Origin: Sphingomonas kyeonggiensis
GTDB lineage: Bacteria; Pseudomonadota; Alphaproteobacteria; Sphingomonadales; Sphingomonadaceae
Length of the DNA stretch: 64,000 bases
Assembly: GCF_030812785.1 (NCBI RefSeq)
Contig: NZ_JAUSTJ010000001.1
Location: 682,001-746,000, forward strand
Direction: 5' to 3'
In this document: positions 1 to 9,324 of the stretch, piece by piece
Layout: every line of letters begins with the position of its first letter
How positions within the stretch are numbered: position 1 is the first letter of the stretch
Notes under the pieces: generated by a model
The model's input: the letters and a program-made list of their open reading frames with translations, nothing else
Told to the model about the DNA's origin: nothing
Databases searched by the model: none
Translations under genes and position numbers: made by a program

Positions 1-2649
1 AGCTTCTCGGCCAACGGCGCGTTCGCCGGCGGCGCCTCGGCGATCTCGCTCCGCGGCCTGTCGACCAACTCGACCCTGGTGCTGTTCGACGGCCTGCGCG
101 CGGCCTATTATCCGCTCGCCGACGATGCGACCCGCAACTTCGTCGACCTCAACACGATTCCGGACGACATCGTCGACCGCGTCGAAGTGCTGAAGGACGG
201 CGCTTCGTCGAGCTACGGCGCCGACGCGATCGCGGGTGTGGTCAACATCATCACCAAGCGCCAGTTCAAGGGCCTGTCGGCCCGCGCCGAAGCCGGCGTC
301 TCGCAGGACGGCGTCGGTGCCACCCAGCGCTTCTCGGTCACCGCGGGCACCGGCGATCTCGATAGCGACGGCTTCAACGCCTATGTCAGCGGCTTCTACT
401 ACCATGCCGACCCGGTCTACACGCGCGACCTGCGCGCACCGTTCAACTCGGACGACAAGACCGGAATCGGCGGCCCGAACGACCTCGTGAACGGCGACAA
501 TTTCGCGTCCACCTACGCCGGTTCGAATCTCTACGTCGCACCGAGCGCGGGCGGCCGGTACCAGCTGCTCGGCGGCGGCTGCGCCAATGGCAGCCTGATC
601 CAGACCACCGCTGCGCAGCAGACTGCCGACGGCCATGAGCAGCTGCCGACCTCGCTCTGCCAGCAGGACATGACCAACCGCTACGGTGTGGTCGCCCCGC
701 AGGTCGATCGCTTCGGCATCACCGCCCATGTCGCCAAGACCTTCGGCGATTCGGCCGAGGCCTATCTCGAGCTGAACTTCCAGCAGTCGCGCAGCCAGTA
801 TAGCGGCACCGCGTCGACCATCTACGCCAACGCGCCGGCGGGCATCTTCAATGCGCCCTATTCGACGCGTGGCAGCGGTGCGAGCTTCGCGCCGGGCTCG
901 GGCGCGCTGACGCTTCCGGTCTATGTCTGCGCCGCGCGCGTGAACTGCACCGCGGCCAATGGCACGCTCAACCCGAACAACCCGTTCGCGGCTACCGGCG
1001 ACACGGCGACCCTGATCGGCGCAATGCCGAACTTCACCCGCTATGACGAGACGCGCAGCCGCGTGTACCGCGCAGCCGCCGGCATCAAGGGCAGCTTCGG
1101 CGACGACTGGAACTACAAGGTCGACGCCACCGCGATGCACACCGACCTGCGTCGTTCGTTCAGCGGCTATGTCTACATCCAGCACCTGCTCGATGTGATC
1201 GCCGACGGCTCGTACAACTTCGTCAATCCGTCGGCGAACAGCCAGGCGATCCAGGACTATCTGGCGCCGAGCTTCAACAGCGATGCGTCCTCGGATCTCT
1301 ACCAGGTCCAGGCGAGCGTGAACAAGGCGCTGTTCCAGCTTCCGGGCGGCCCGGCGCAGATCGGCTTCGGCGGATCGTTCTTCTACGAGGCGGTCGACGC
1401 CCCCTCGGCGAACAGCGACATCAACGGCCCGACCCAGCGTTACTTCACGATCAACGCGTTCGGCACCAAGGGCAACCGCACGGTCACCTCGGGCTTCGGC
1501 GAGCTCAGCCTGCCGGTGCTCAAGCAGGTCGAGCTCAACCTCTCGGGCCGCTATGACCACTACTCGACCGGTCAGGGCTATTTCTCGCCGAAGGTCGGCG
1601 CGAAGTTCACCCCGTTCGACATGCTGACGGTGCGCGGTACCTGGTCGCGTGGTTTCCGTATCCCGTCCTTCGGCGAAGCCAATGCGCTGCCGACCACGGG
1701 CTATGTCAACAACACGGCCGGCCTGTTCAACGATGCGTATCTGGCCCAGTATGGCTGCACCACCGGCAACTTCAGCACGGCCTGCCCGCAGTATCTGCGC
1801 AATGCCAGCTACGGCGCGACGACGCTCGCCTCGCCGGACCTGAAGCCGGAGAAGTCGCGCAGCATCACGCTGGGCGCGGTGTTCCAGCCGATCCGCAACG
1901 TCTCGCTCTCGGTCGATTACTTCAACATCAAGAAGACCGACGCGATCACGTCGCTCTCCTCGGCGGCGGCGCTGCGTGCCTATTATGCCGGCCAGCCGAT
2001 CCCCGACGGCTACACGATCATCCCGGACGCGGTTGATCCGGCCGTGCCGGGCGCGCTGCCCCGCGTGGCGTTCGTCGAGTCGCACTATGTCAATGCCAAC
2101 ACCCAGAAGGCGGAAGGCATCGACTTCGGCGCGAACGGTCGCTTCAACTTCGGTGACGTGACCTGGACGACCAACCTGGATGCGACGCTCATGCTCGAGC
2201 TCAGCACCACGCTGGCCGACGGCACCCGCCAGACCTATGTCGACACGCTCGGCAACTACAACCTGACCGCAGGCACCGGCACCTTCCGCTGGAAGGGCAG
2301 CTGGCTGAACAGCTTCGCGTTCGGCAACTATGCCGTCACCGGCACGGTGAACTACACCTCGGGCTATGACCTCTCGGCCATGGACCAGGACACCGGCTAC
2401 AAGGACTGCGGCCTCGCGCCGTCGCCTGCGTACACCGGCTGCCGCGTGAAGAGCTACATCACGTTCGATCTGAACGCGACGGCCAAGATCGCCGACAAGT
2501 TCACGATCTACGCGAACGTGCTCAACCTGTTCGATCGTCTGCCCGACGTCGATCCGGTCACCTATGGCGCGTATCTCTACAACCCGGTCCAGGCCGGCGA
2601 CGGCATCTATGGCCGCCGCTTCACGGTCGGCGCCAAGCTCAACTTCTGA
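1..2649 (+). CDS. TonB-dependent outer-membrane receptor (5' truncated by window edge)
   Basis: The reading frame is open from base 1, so the signal peptide, any TonB box and the start of the plug lie outside the window. The first visible codons read ISLRGLSTNSTLVLFDGLRA, which is typical plug-domain sequence, followed by IPDDIVDRVEVLKDGASSSY and GVVNIITKR, the conserved end of the plug. The remaining ~750 residues look like a 22-strand barrel, and the protein ends in an aromatic residue (KLNF), as expected for BAM-dependent insertion. The family takes up siderophores, oligosaccharides or other large substrates using TonB energy; the substrate cannot be read from the sequence. The GTG at 79 is only an internal codon. 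A strong hairpin terminator follows at once. Confidence 0.93.
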   Translation, partial: SFSANGAFAGGASAISLRGLSTNSTLVLFDGLRAAYYPLADDATRNFVDLNTIPDDIVDRVEVLKDGASSSYGADAIAGVVNIITKRQFKGLSARAEAGVSQDGVGATQRFSVTAGTGDLDSDGFNAYVSGFYYHADPVYTRDLRAPFNSDDKTGIGGPNDLVNGDNFASTYAGSNLYVAPSAGGRYQLLGGGCANGSLIQTTAAQQTADGHEQLPTSLCQQDMTNRYGVVAPQVDRFGITAHVAKTFGDSAEAYLELNFQQSRSQYSGTASTIYANAPAGIFNAPYSTRGSGASFAPGSGALTLPVYVCAARVNCTAANGTLNPNNPFAATGDTATLIGAMPNFTRYDETRSRVYRAAAGIKGSFGDDWNYKVDATAMHTDLRRSFSGYVYIQHLLDVIADGSYNFVNPSANSQAIQDYLAPSFNSDASSDLYQVQASVNKALFQLPGGPAQIGFGGSFFYEAVDAPSANSDINGPTQRYFTINAFGTKGNRTVTSGFGELSLPVLKQVELNLSGRYDHYSTGQGYFSPKVGAKFTPFDMLTVRGTWSRGFRIPSFGEANALPTTGYVNNTAGLFNDAYLAQYGCTTGNFSTACPQYLRNASYGATTLASPDLKPEKSRSITLGAVFQPIRNVSLSVDYFNIKKTDAITSLSSAAALRAYYAGQPIPDGYTIIPDAVDPAVPGALPRVAFVESHYVNANTQKAEGIDFGANGRFNFGDVTWTTNLDATLMLELSTTLADGTRQTYVDTLGNYNLTAGTGTFRWKGSWLNSFAFGNYAVTGTVNYTSGYDLSAMDQDTGYKDCGLAPSPAYTGCRVKSYITFDLNATAKIADKFTIYANVLNLFDRLPDVDPVTYGAYLYNPVQAGDGIYGRRFTVGAKLNF

Positions 2650-2676
2650 GCTTGCGGGGTCCCGCTTAGGGAGAGG

Positions 2677-2707
2677 AAGGGCGGTCCCGAAAGGGGCCGC
2701 CCTTTTT
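2677..2707 (+). terminator. Rho-independent terminator of the TonB receptor
   Basis: A 12-bp stem (2677-2688 paired with 2693-2704, one G-U-type pair) closes a GAAA tetraloop and runs into a T tract at 2703-2707. It lies 28 bases after the receptor stop and just before the convergent CoA-transferase stop. Confidence 0.85.
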
Positions 2708-2709
2708 CG

Positions 2710-3819
2710 TCAGGGGCGTCTGGGGCTGGCGCTGTCCGCCACCATGCGCTCGCCGTCGATCGTGATCGGCGACGCGATGCCGGGCAGCCCGTCGCGCACG
2801 ATCTTCATGCCGCGGGCGATCACCTGCGGGTCGGCGAACACTTCGTCCACCGTGTTGATCGGCCCCGCCGGCACGCCCTCGGCCTCAAGCGCCTCGTACA
2901 GGTCGGCCTTGGCCCATTGCCGGATCGCCGCCTCAAGCAGCGGAAGCAGGATCTCGCGATTTGTCACCCGCGCGGGATTGGTCGCGAAGCGCGGGTCGCT
3001 ACCATAATCGAGCCCCAGCACCCCGCAGAGCTTGCGGAACTGCGAATCATTGCCGACCGCGATGATCAGCTCGCCGTCCTTCGCCTGAAAGGCTTGGTAG
3101 GGCACCAGGTTGGCATGGCCGTTGCCCATCCGGTGCGGCACTTTGGCGGGATTGGCCATCCAGTTGAGCGCCTGGTTGGCGAGCACGCCGACCTGGGTAT
3201 CGAGCAGCGCCATGTCGATATGCGCGCCCTCGCCGGTAACATCGCGCCTGCGCAGCGCCGCGAGGATTGCCACCGCCGAATAGACGCCGGTGAAGATGTC
3301 GGCATAGGCGATGCCGGCCTTTTGTGGCGCACCGTCGGGCTCGCCGGTCAGCGACATGAAGCCGCCCATCCCCTGGATGATGAAGTCGTACCCGGCGCGC
3401 GGCGCATAGGGTCCGGTCTGGCCGAAGCCGGTGATCGAGCAGACCACCAGCCGGGGATTCAGCGTCCGCAGCGACGCCGGATCGAGCCCGTATTTGACCA
3501 GCCCGCCAACCTTGTAATTCTCGATGACGACGTCCGCATTGGCGACCAGCGCGCGCACCGCCGCCTGGCCCTCGGGCGTGGCGATGTCGATCGCCTGGGC
3601 GGTCTTGCCGCGGTTGCAGGCATGGAAATAGGCGGCGTCGCGGTTCTCGCCGTCGGCATCGTGGAGGAAGGGCGGCCCCCAGTGGCGGGTGTCGTCGCCT
3701 TCGCCTGGCCGCTCGATCTTGACCACCTCGGCGCCCAGGTCGGCGAGTAGCTGCCCGCACCAGGGCCCCGCGAGGATCCGCGCCAGCTCGACGACCTTGA
3801 TGCCCTCGAGCGGCTTCAT
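2710..3819 (-). CDS. CaiB/BaiF (class III) CoA-transferase, probably glutarate-type
   Basis: Class III CoA-transferases move CoA between acids through an aspartyl-CoA thioester intermediate. The N-terminus (MKPLEGIKVVELARILAGPW, then AEVVKIERPGEGDD) and GFGQTGPYAPRAGYDFIIQG are family hallmarks. The likely catalytic Asp is residue 174 in YADIFTGVYSA. At 369 aa it is slightly shorter than many members. It is the last gene of a minus-strand unit with gcdH and a GNAT gene, and its ATG overlaps the GNAT stop by four bases (ATGA). Next to glutaryl-CoA dehydrogenase, the parsimonious role is activation of glutarate using succinyl-CoA or another donor; that specificity is inference from context. Confidence 0.88.
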   Translation of the reverse strand: MKPLEGIKVVELARILAGPWCGQLLADLGAEVVKIERPGEGDDTRHWGPPFLHDADGENRDAAYFHACNRGKTAQAIDIATPEGQAAVRALVANADVVIENYKVGGLVKYGLDPASLRTLNPRLVVCSITGFGQTGPYAPRAGYDFIIQGMGGFMSLTGEPDGAPQKAGIAYADIFTGVYSAVAILAALRRRDVTGEGAHIDMALLDTQVGVLANQALNWMANPAKVPHRMGNGHANLVPYQAFQAKDGELIIAVGNDSQFRKLCGVLGLDYGSDPRFATNPARVTNREILLPLLEAAIRQWAKADLYEALEAEGVPAGPINTVDEVFADPQVIARGMKIVRDGLPGIASPITIDGERMVADSASPRRP

Positions 3820-4334
3820 GCCCGGCTGATCTCGTAGATGACGTGCGGCTTCATCTCGCCGGCCATCAGCCGCTCGACCGTGCCCGGCCGCGCTACCCCG
3901 CCGATCTTCTCCATCGCCTTGCGCGAGCGGATGTTACCGACGCCCACGGTGAACACCGCGGTGCGCACGAAGCGGTGGATATGGTCGAGCATCAGCCGCT
4001 TGATCTCGCGATTGTAGCTGCCGCCCCAATAGTCCCGGGCGAGATAGGTCCAACCGATCTCGATCTCGTCGGCGGCTTCGTCCCAATTGTCGAAGCGCGA
4101 CGATCCGATCACCTTGTCCGCGGCCTTGTCGATTATGGTCAGCGCCCCGCCGCTGGCGATGCCGGCGTCGAAATAGGCGCGGAACACCGGCTCCTGCCAG
4201 CGGTCATGCGCGGGATGGACCTCCCAGACGAGCGGATCGGACGCCACCGCGAACAGCGCGTCCCAGTCCGCCGGCGTGCTGGGGCGGAGCAACACCCGCT
4301 CGCCCTCAAGGATCGGCTGGCGCTCGGGCGGCAT
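3816..4334 (-). CDS. GNAT family N-acetyltransferase (RimJ/RimL-like)
   Basis: This 172-aa protein has the fold signature of RimJ/RimL-type acetyltransferases: LEGERVLLRPSTPADWDALF at the N-terminus, an EIEIGWTYLARDYWGGSYN segment corresponding to the acetyl-CoA binding strand and loop, and a C-terminal VGVGNIRSRKAMEKIGGV (N-x-x-S-x-x-x-x-E-K-I-G). The substrate is unknown. It is translationally coupled on both sides: its ATG shares a base with the gcdH stop (TGATG), and its stop overlaps the CoA-transferase start. A metabolic link to glutaryl-CoA breakdown is suggested only by this arrangement. Confidence 0.85.
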   Translation of the reverse strand: MPPERQPILEGERVLLRPSTPADWDALFAVASDPLVWEVHPAHDRWQEPVFRAYFDAGIASGGALTIIDKAADKVIGSSRFDNWDEAADEIEIGWTYLARDYWGGSYNREIKRLMLDHIHRFVRTAVFTVGVGNIRSRKAMEKIGGVARPGTVERLMAGEMKPHVIYEISRA

Positions 4335-5518
4335 CAGAACGCCGCGATCCCCGTGATCGCACGGCCCAGGATCAGCCCGTGCACGTCATGGGTACCCTCG
4401 TACGTGTTCACCGTCTCCAGGTTGATCGCATGGCGCAGCACATGGAACTCGGCCGAGATGCCGTTGCCGCCATGCATGTCGCGGGCGACCCGGGCGATAT
4501 CGAGCGCCTTGCCGCAATTGTTGCGCTTGATGATCGAAATCGCCTCGGGCGCCAGCGTACCCTCGTCGAACATCCGGCCGGCCCGCAGCGCCGCCTGCAG
4601 ACCGAGCGCGATCTCGGTCTCCATGTTGGCGAGCTTGAGCTGGACCAGTTGGTTGGCGGCGAGCGGCTTGCCGAACTGTGCCCGGTCAAGCGTGTACTGC
4701 CGCGCCGCGTGCATGCAGGCCTCGGCCGCGCCCATCGAGCCCCAGGCGATGCCGTAGCGCGCGCGGTTGAGGCAGCCGAACGGACCCTTGAGCCCCTGCA
4801 CCTCGGGCAGCAGCGCATCCTCGCCCACTTCGACCCCGTCCATCACGATCTCGCCGGTGATGCTCGCGCGCAGGCTCAGCTTGCCCTCGATCTTCGGCGC
4901 GGACAGGCCCTTCATGCCCTTCTCGAGCACGAAGCCCTTGATCCCGCCGCCATGCGCCTCGCTCTTCGCCCAGACGACGAAGACGTCGGCGATCGGCGAG
5001 TTGGTGATCCACATCTTTGAGCCGGTCAGCTTGTAGCCGCCGTCGATCTTGGCCGCGCGGGTGCGCATGCCGCCCGGGTCGGAGCCGGCATCGGGCTCGG
5101 TCAGGCCGAAACAGCCGACCCATTCACCGGTCGCCAGCTTGGGCAGGTATTTCCGCTTCTGCTCCTCGGTGCCGTACGCGTTGATCGGGTGCATCACCAG
5201 GCTGGACTGCACCGACATCGCCGAGCGATAGCCCGAATCGACCCGCTCCACTTCGCGCGCCACCAGGCCATAGGAGACATAGCCGAGCCCCGCGCCGCCA
5301 TAGGTCTCGGGGATCGTCGCGCCGAGCAGGCCGAGCGCGCCCATCTCCGACATGATCTCGCGGTCGAAATGCTCGTCCAGATAGGCCCGCGTCACTCGCG
5401 GCAGCAACTCGCCCTGCGCATAGTCGCGCGCGGCGTCGCGGACCATCCGTTCCTCATCGGTCAGCTGCGCATCGAGCCCGAAGGGGTCTGCCCAGTCGAA
5501 CCGGCCCATCTCTGCCAT
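4334..5518 (-). CDS. gcdH: Glutaryl-CoA dehydrogenase
   Basis: FAD-dependent oxidative decarboxylation of glutaryl-CoA to crotonyl-CoA, in lysine, tryptophan and glutarate degradation. The 394-aa length fits the family. It has the acyl-CoA dehydrogenase signatures [37 protein letters not shown] and [18 protein letters not shown]. The C-terminal [20 protein letters not shown] is diagnostic of the glutaryl-CoA branch, with the catalytic base Glu at about residue 374. A purine-rich GAGAGGA lies upstream of the ATG. It heads a three-gene unit with GNAT and CoA-transferase genes. Confidence 0.95.
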   Translation of the reverse strand: MAEMGRFDWADPFGLDAQLTDEERMVRDAARDYAQGELLPRVTRAYLDEHFDREIMSEMGALGLLGATIPETYGGAGLGYVSYGLVAREVERVDSGYRSAMSVQSSLVMHPINAYGTEEQKRKYLPKLATGEWVGCFGLTEPDAGSDPGGMRTRAAKIDGGYKLTGSKMWITNSPIADVFVVWAKSEAHGGGIKGFVLEKGMKGLSAPKIEGKLSLRASITGEIVMDGVEVGEDALLPEVQGLKGPFGCLNRARYGIAWGSMGAAEACMHAARQYTLDRAQFGKPLAANQLVQLKLANMETEIALGLQAALRAGRMFDEGTLAPEAISIIKRNNCGKALDIARVARDMHGGNGISAEFHVLRHAINLETVNTYEGTHDVHGLILGRAITGIAAF

Positions 5519-5608
5519 TTTCTCGTCCTCTCCAGATTGGTCTTCGCCGTCCTAGTCGCTCGCGCGCCCGAAACCTGTCGGGATGACGGCATGGGGTATG
5601 CGGTGCGG

Positions 5609-6442
5609 CTATCCCGCCTGGGCGGGAGGCGCCGGCGGCGGCACGTCCATCGCCGCGCGCTCGATGTCGGTCAGTGCCATGCGTGCCGCGACATAGCGCC
5701 GGGCGGCACCGGTCCAGCTCTCGGCGACCGAGACGCCGGGCAGGTGCGCCACTTCGGCCAGCGCCGCCTCGACATCGCCGCGGTCGAGCGCGCGCCGGGC
5801 GCGGCGCAGCCGCTCTGCGGGCAGCGGGCTTGGCGTGTCGGCCTGGCGCAGCACCACCAGGTTGCCGAGCATCCGGCGCACCCGGTTCCACAGGCTGTCA
5901 TTGGGATCGTTGGAAAGGCGCGGCGCCAGCGTGTCGAGGGCCAGACGGAGGTCCTCGAGCGTCACCGGCTGGGCGGCGGCGCGCAGGATCGCGGCGACCG
6001 CCTCGCTGTTGCGCTCGCCGAAGCGGGCGCGCAGCTGGTGCTCGAGCGGCCCGAGCGGCTGGCCGCGCTCGATTGCGCGGCGCACCGCGAAGACCACCAT
6101 CATCCGCTCGGCGCGGGTGGCATAGGCGGCGGCGTTCCGCGAACTCGCATCGGAATCGCGGATGCGCAACTCGATCTGGTCGAGCTTGCCGGCGAGCATC
6201 GTCTCGCGCGCGCTCAGCGTGGCAAGGTCGGTGCCCGGCGGCAGCGCCGGGATCGCCGCCTGCGGGGTGGTGGGGGCAGGGGCGGGCGCCGGGGCCGTGT
6301 CCCGTGGGGAAAGCCCGCCGGCCAGCCCGACGGCGCCGATGGTCACACCGATGCCGCCCGCGAAGGCGATCATGCCGATCAGGCTGGCACTGCGCCACCA
6401 GGGAATGCGCTGGGGCGGGGGCGCGAGGGTCTCGTCGCTCAT
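5609..6442 (-). CDS. COG4223/mitofilin-like membrane protein downstream of hemD
   Basis: This 277-aa protein has a proline-rich cytoplasmic N-terminus, one transmembrane helix at about residues 18-42 (SLIGMIAFAGGIGVTIGAVG), an Ala/Pro linker, then a helical region with a coiled-coil-like stretch (LSARETMLAGKLDQIELRIR) and a C-terminal alpha-helical domain. This matches the HemX-like/COG4223 proteins that follow hemC-hemD in alphaproteobacteria and are distantly related to mitochondrial mitofilin. The exact function is not established. It follows hemD after 33 bases and is probably cotranscribed with it. The 90-base gap down to gcdH contains half of a GTCATCCC palindrome. Confidence 0.8.
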   Translation of the reverse strand: MSDETLAPPPQRIPWWRSASLIGMIAFAGGIGVTIGAVGLAGGLSPRDTAPAPAPAPTTPQAAIPALPPGTDLATLSARETMLAGKLDQIELRIRDSDASSRNAAAYATRAERMMVVFAVRRAIERGQPLGPLEHQLRARFGERNSEAVAAILRAAAQPVTLEDLRLALDTLAPRLSNDPNDSLWNRVRRMLGNLVVLRQADTPSPLPAERLRRARRALDRGDVEAALAEVAHLPGVSVAESWTGAARRYVAARMALTDIERAAMDVPPPAPPAQAG

Positions 6443-6475
6443 AGGGGCCCTTATTCGCCGCGCGGCGTCGCGCGG

Positions 6476-7144
6476 TCAATCGGCGAGCTGCAATGCGAGC
6501 GCTATCAGCGTGTCGGGATGCGTGTCCGGGGCGATCTCGACCTGCCTCCAGCCGGCCCCCGCCGCTTCGGCCGCCCGCGCGCTGATCGCCGCGATGCTGG
6601 TGATCGCGCGGTGATCGGGGGCGACCAGTTCGGCCAGCCGCGCCCCGGCCCGGGCCGACTGGACCAGCGCGACCGCGCCGCGCAGCCGCACCGCCTGGTC
6701 GGGCACGATGGCGAGCGCCTCGCTGGCATAGACGGTGATCGCCTGCGCCACCACGCCGCCGGCATCGAGCATCCGCTCGCGCCCGCCGAGCAGCAGCGCG
6801 CGCGTAACGCCCATCGCCTCCGCCGCCGCGACCAGCTCGGCCGCGCCGCCTTCACCGACATGCACCACGTCGAAGCCGAAGCGCCGCGCCGCCTCGGCGG
6901 TCACCTTGCCCACCGCATGCACCGGCAACCCGAGCAACGCACTCAGCTGCGCCCCGCCATGGCGCACCGCATTGGCGCTAGTCAGCAGCAGCGCGTCGAA
7001 CTGGCTGTTATCGGGCGCGGTCCAGTCGATCGGTCCGGCGGCGAACAGGGGCAGCCGGATCGCCGTCCGTCCCGCCGCCTCGATCGCCGCCGCAGTCACG
7101 CGGTTGCCTGGCTCGGGCCGGAGCACGGCGATGGCGCGGCTCAT
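6476..7144 (-). CDS. hemD: Uroporphyrinogen-III synthase
   Basis: HemD cyclises hydroxymethylbilane with inversion of ring D to make uroporphyrinogen III for haem, sirohaem and cobalamin. The 222-aa sequence is divergent, as usual for this family, but keeps the two-lobed pattern: an N-terminal lobe with VLRPEPGNRVTAAAIEAAG, then FDALLLTSANAVRHGG and PVHAVGKVTAEAARRFGFDV, and a C-terminal lobe with ALLLGGRERML and ITSIAAISARAAEAAGAGW. Its start overlaps the hemC stop by four bases, confirming the assignment by context. Confidence 0.9.
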   Translation of the reverse strand: MSRAIAVLRPEPGNRVTAAAIEAAGRTAIRLPLFAAGPIDWTAPDNSQFDALLLTSANAVRHGGAQLSALLGLPVHAVGKVTAEAARRFGFDVVHVGEGGAAELVAAAEAMGVTRALLLGGRERMLDAGGVVAQAITVYASEALAIVPDQAVRLRGAVALVQSARAGARLAELVAPDHRAITSIAAISARAAEAAGAGWRQVEIAPDTHPDTLIALALQLAD

Positions 7145-8055
7145 CCCTCGAACAGGCGGCGCACCGCTTCGGGCGCGCGGTCGAGCAGGTCGCGGGCCAG
7201 CGCGGCGGGCAAGGCAGGGTCGAGCGGCGCGCCCTCGATGCTGCCATGGACATGCGCGCTGCCATCCTCGCTCAGCAGCTCAGCCTCCAGCGTCAGGATA
7301 CCGCCCTCGATCACCGCCAGCGCGGCGACCGGCGAATGGCAATCGGCCTTGAGCGCGGCGAGCAGCGCGCGCTCGGCGGCGACGCAGCGATGCGTCACGG
7401 CATCGTCGATCGCGCCGACCAGTTCGCGGGCATGTGCGTCGTCGGCGCGGATTTCCACCCCCACCGCGCCCTGGGCCGGGGCGGGGAGCAATATGTTGGT
7501 CGGGATCTCGGTGCCGACGTCATGGCGTCCCAGCCGCTCCAGTCCCGCCGCCGCCAGCAGCGTCGCATCGGCCTCGCCCGCCGCCAGCTTGGCCAGCCGG
7601 GTATCGACATTGCCGCGGAACAGTATGGTGGAAAGGTCGGGGCGCAGCCGGCGGATCTGGGCGGCGCGGCGCGGCGAGCTGGTGCCGAGCACGCCGCCCC
7701 GGGGGATCGCATCGATCGACGCGGCGCCGACCAGCCGGTCGCGCACATCGGCGCGCGGAAGCATCGCGGCGATCGCAATCATGTCGGGCCGGATGGTCTC
7801 GACATCCTTCATCGAATGGATCGCGGCATCGATCTCGCCGTTCAGCAGCGCCCGGTCGAGCTCCTTGGTCCACAGCGCCTTGCCGCCGATCTCGGCGAGC
7901 GCGCGGTCCTGCACCTTGTCGCCGGTGGTCTTGATCACGACGATCTGGAAGTCGGACACCGCCAGCCCATGTGCGGCGATAAGCGCATCGCACACCATCT
8001 CCGCCTGTACCAGCGCAAGCGGCGAACCGCGGGTTCCCAGTTTGAAAACGGCCAT
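7141..8055 (-). CDS. hemC: Hydroxymethylbilane synthase (porphobilinogen deaminase)
   Basis: HemC polymerises four porphobilinogens into hydroxymethylbilane using a covalently bound dipyrromethane cofactor. The 304-aa protein begins with KLGTRGSPLALVQA, keeps the catalytic Asp84 in HSMKDVE, the basic GTSSPRRAAQIRRLRPDL and FRGNVDTRLAKL segments, and the cofactor-carrying Cys at residue 239 in ALKADCHSPVA. It is the first gene of hemC-hemD-COG4223 and is divergent from tsaD; the 243-base gap between them holds a large inverted repeat. Confidence 0.97.
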   Translation of the reverse strand: MAVFKLGTRGSPLALVQAEMVCDALIAAHGLAVSDFQIVVIKTTGDKVQDRALAEIGGKALWTKELDRALLNGEIDAAIHSMKDVETIRPDMIAIAAMLPRADVRDRLVGAASIDAIPRGGVLGTSSPRRAAQIRRLRPDLSTILFRGNVDTRLAKLAAGEADATLLAAAGLERLGRHDVGTEIPTNILLPAPAQGAVGVEIRADDAHARELVGAIDDAVTHRCVAAERALLAALKADCHSPVAALAVIEGGILTLEAELLSEDGSAHVHGSIEGAPLDPALPAALARDLLDRAPEAVRRLFEG

Positions 8056-8083
8056 GCCGGTTCCTTAGTGGCTCGTGCAGCGC

Positions 8084-8248
8084 TTGTCGAAGTGGACACT
8101 TTCGTTCGCGCAACGACGCAACGGCGCAACGATCGTTGGAATTGCCGCGAAGCGGCGGGCATGCACCGCTCGGATGGAGGCTTTCGGGCGCCCGGAGGGC
8201 AGGGCCCGTCGCGTCGTCGCGTCGTTGCGCGAACCAGAACTTCGACAA
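8084..8248. repeat. Composite inverted-repeat element between hemC and tsaD
   Basis: The outer arms are 10 bp (8084-8093 and 8239-8248, TTGTCGAAGT and its complement). The inner arms are 16 bp and perfect (8104-8119 and 8219-8234, GTTCGCGCAACGACGC and its complement). The core holds a small GCCGCGAAGCGGC hairpin near 8145 and a GGCTTTCGGGCGCCCGGAGG stretch. It occupies most of the non-coding gap, so promoters of both hemC and tsaD must lie within or beside it. A second locus near 53946-54070 shares two 11-bp landmarks at nearly the same spacing. Confidence 0.6.
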
Positions 8249-8298
8249 CGCGCCCGTGAGTTACTAGATGCGCAAACAACGGAGTACGAAGAACCACT

Positions 8299-9324
8299 AT
8301 GGCCCTGATCCTCGGCCTCGAATCGAGTTGCGACGAAACCGCTGCCGCCCTGGTCACCACCGACCGGCAGGTGCTGGCCCACAAGCTCGCCCGGCAGGAA
8401 GCCGCGCACCGTCCCTATGGCGGCGTCGTGCCGGAGATCGCCGCGCGCGCGCATGTCGAGGCGATCGGCCCGCTGATCCAGGGCGCGTTCGAGGAAGCCG
8501 GCGTCACCCTCGCCGATGTCGACGCGATCGCCGCCACCGCCGGCCCCGGCCTGATCGGCGGCGTCATGGTCGGGCTGGTCACCGGCAAGGCCCTGGCGTT
8601 GGCGGGCAACAAGCCGCTGATCGCGATCAACCATCTCGAAGGCCACGGTCTCTCCCCGCGGCTCACCGATCCCGACCTCGAATTCCCCTATCTCCTGCTG
8701 CTCGTCTCGGGCGGCCATTGCCAGCTGCTGCTGGTCGAGGGGGTGGGGCGCTACCAGCGCCTCGCCACCACGATCGACGATGCCGCGGGCGAGGCGTTCG
8801 ACAAGACCGCCAAGATGCTCGGCCTGGGCTTTCCCGGCGGCCCGGCGGTGGAGGAAGCCGCATCGCGCGGCAATCCCAAGGCCGTGCCGCTGCCGCGTCC
8901 GCTGCTCGGCTCGCCCGAGCCGCATTTCTCCTTTGCCGGCCTCAAGAGCGACGTCGCCCGCAAGGTCGGGCTCTACAGCGCCGAGGATATTGCCGCCTCC
9001 TTCCAGCAGGCGGTGGTCGATTGCCTGCTCGACCGCACCCGCCGGGCGATCGCCCGGGTCGATGCGACGGCCCTGGTCGTCGCCGGCGGCGTCGCGGCGA
9101 ACAGAGCGGTGCGCGGCGCTCTGGAACAACTGGCCGCGGAAAGTCGCATGCGCTTCGTCGCGCCGCCGCTCTGGCTGTGCACCGATAATGCGGCGATGAT
9201 CGGCTGGGCGGGAGCCGAGCGCTTCCTGGCGGGTTTCAGCGATCCGCTCGATACGCCGGCGCGCGCGCGCTGGCCGCTCGATCCGGAGGCGGAGAAGGTC
9301 CGCGGCGCGGGAGTGAAGGCATGA
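8299..9324 (+). CDS. tsaD: tRNA N6-adenosine threonylcarbamoyltransferase TsaD
   Basis: TsaD, with TsaB and TsaE, transfers threonylcarbamoyl to A37 of ANN-decoding tRNAs. The 341-aa protein has the ASKHA-fold start [16 protein letters not shown], the conserved [16 protein letters not shown], the metal-binding HxxxH in [32 protein letters not shown], and the C-terminal [13 protein letters not shown] and [12 protein letters not shown] motifs. The ATG at 8299 is followed immediately by family sequence. It overlaps gpsA by four bases, the common alphaproteobacterial arrangement. Confidence 0.97.
   Translation: MALILGLESSCDETAAALVTTDRQVLAHKLARQEAAHRPYGGVVPEIAARAHVEAIGPLIQGAFEEAGVTLADVDAIAATAGPGLIGGVMVGLVTGKALALAGNKPLIAINHLEGHGLSPRLTDPDLEFPYLLLLVSGGHCQLLLVEGVGRYQRLATTIDDAAGEAFDKTAKMLGLGFPGGPAVEEAASRGNPKAVPLPRPLLGSPEPHFSFAGLKSDVARKVGLYSAEDIAASFQQAVVDCLLDRTRRAIARVDATALVVAGGVAANRAVRGALEQLAAESRMRFVAPPLWLCTDNAAMIGWAGAERFLAGFSDPLDTPARARWPLDPEAEKVRGAGVKA

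Noticed and set aside
5189..8068. 959-codon open frame on the plus strand
   Set aside because: It runs antisense across hemC, hemD and the COG4223 gene; its composition (Arg/Gly/His-rich) is typical of shadow frames in high-G+C DNA.
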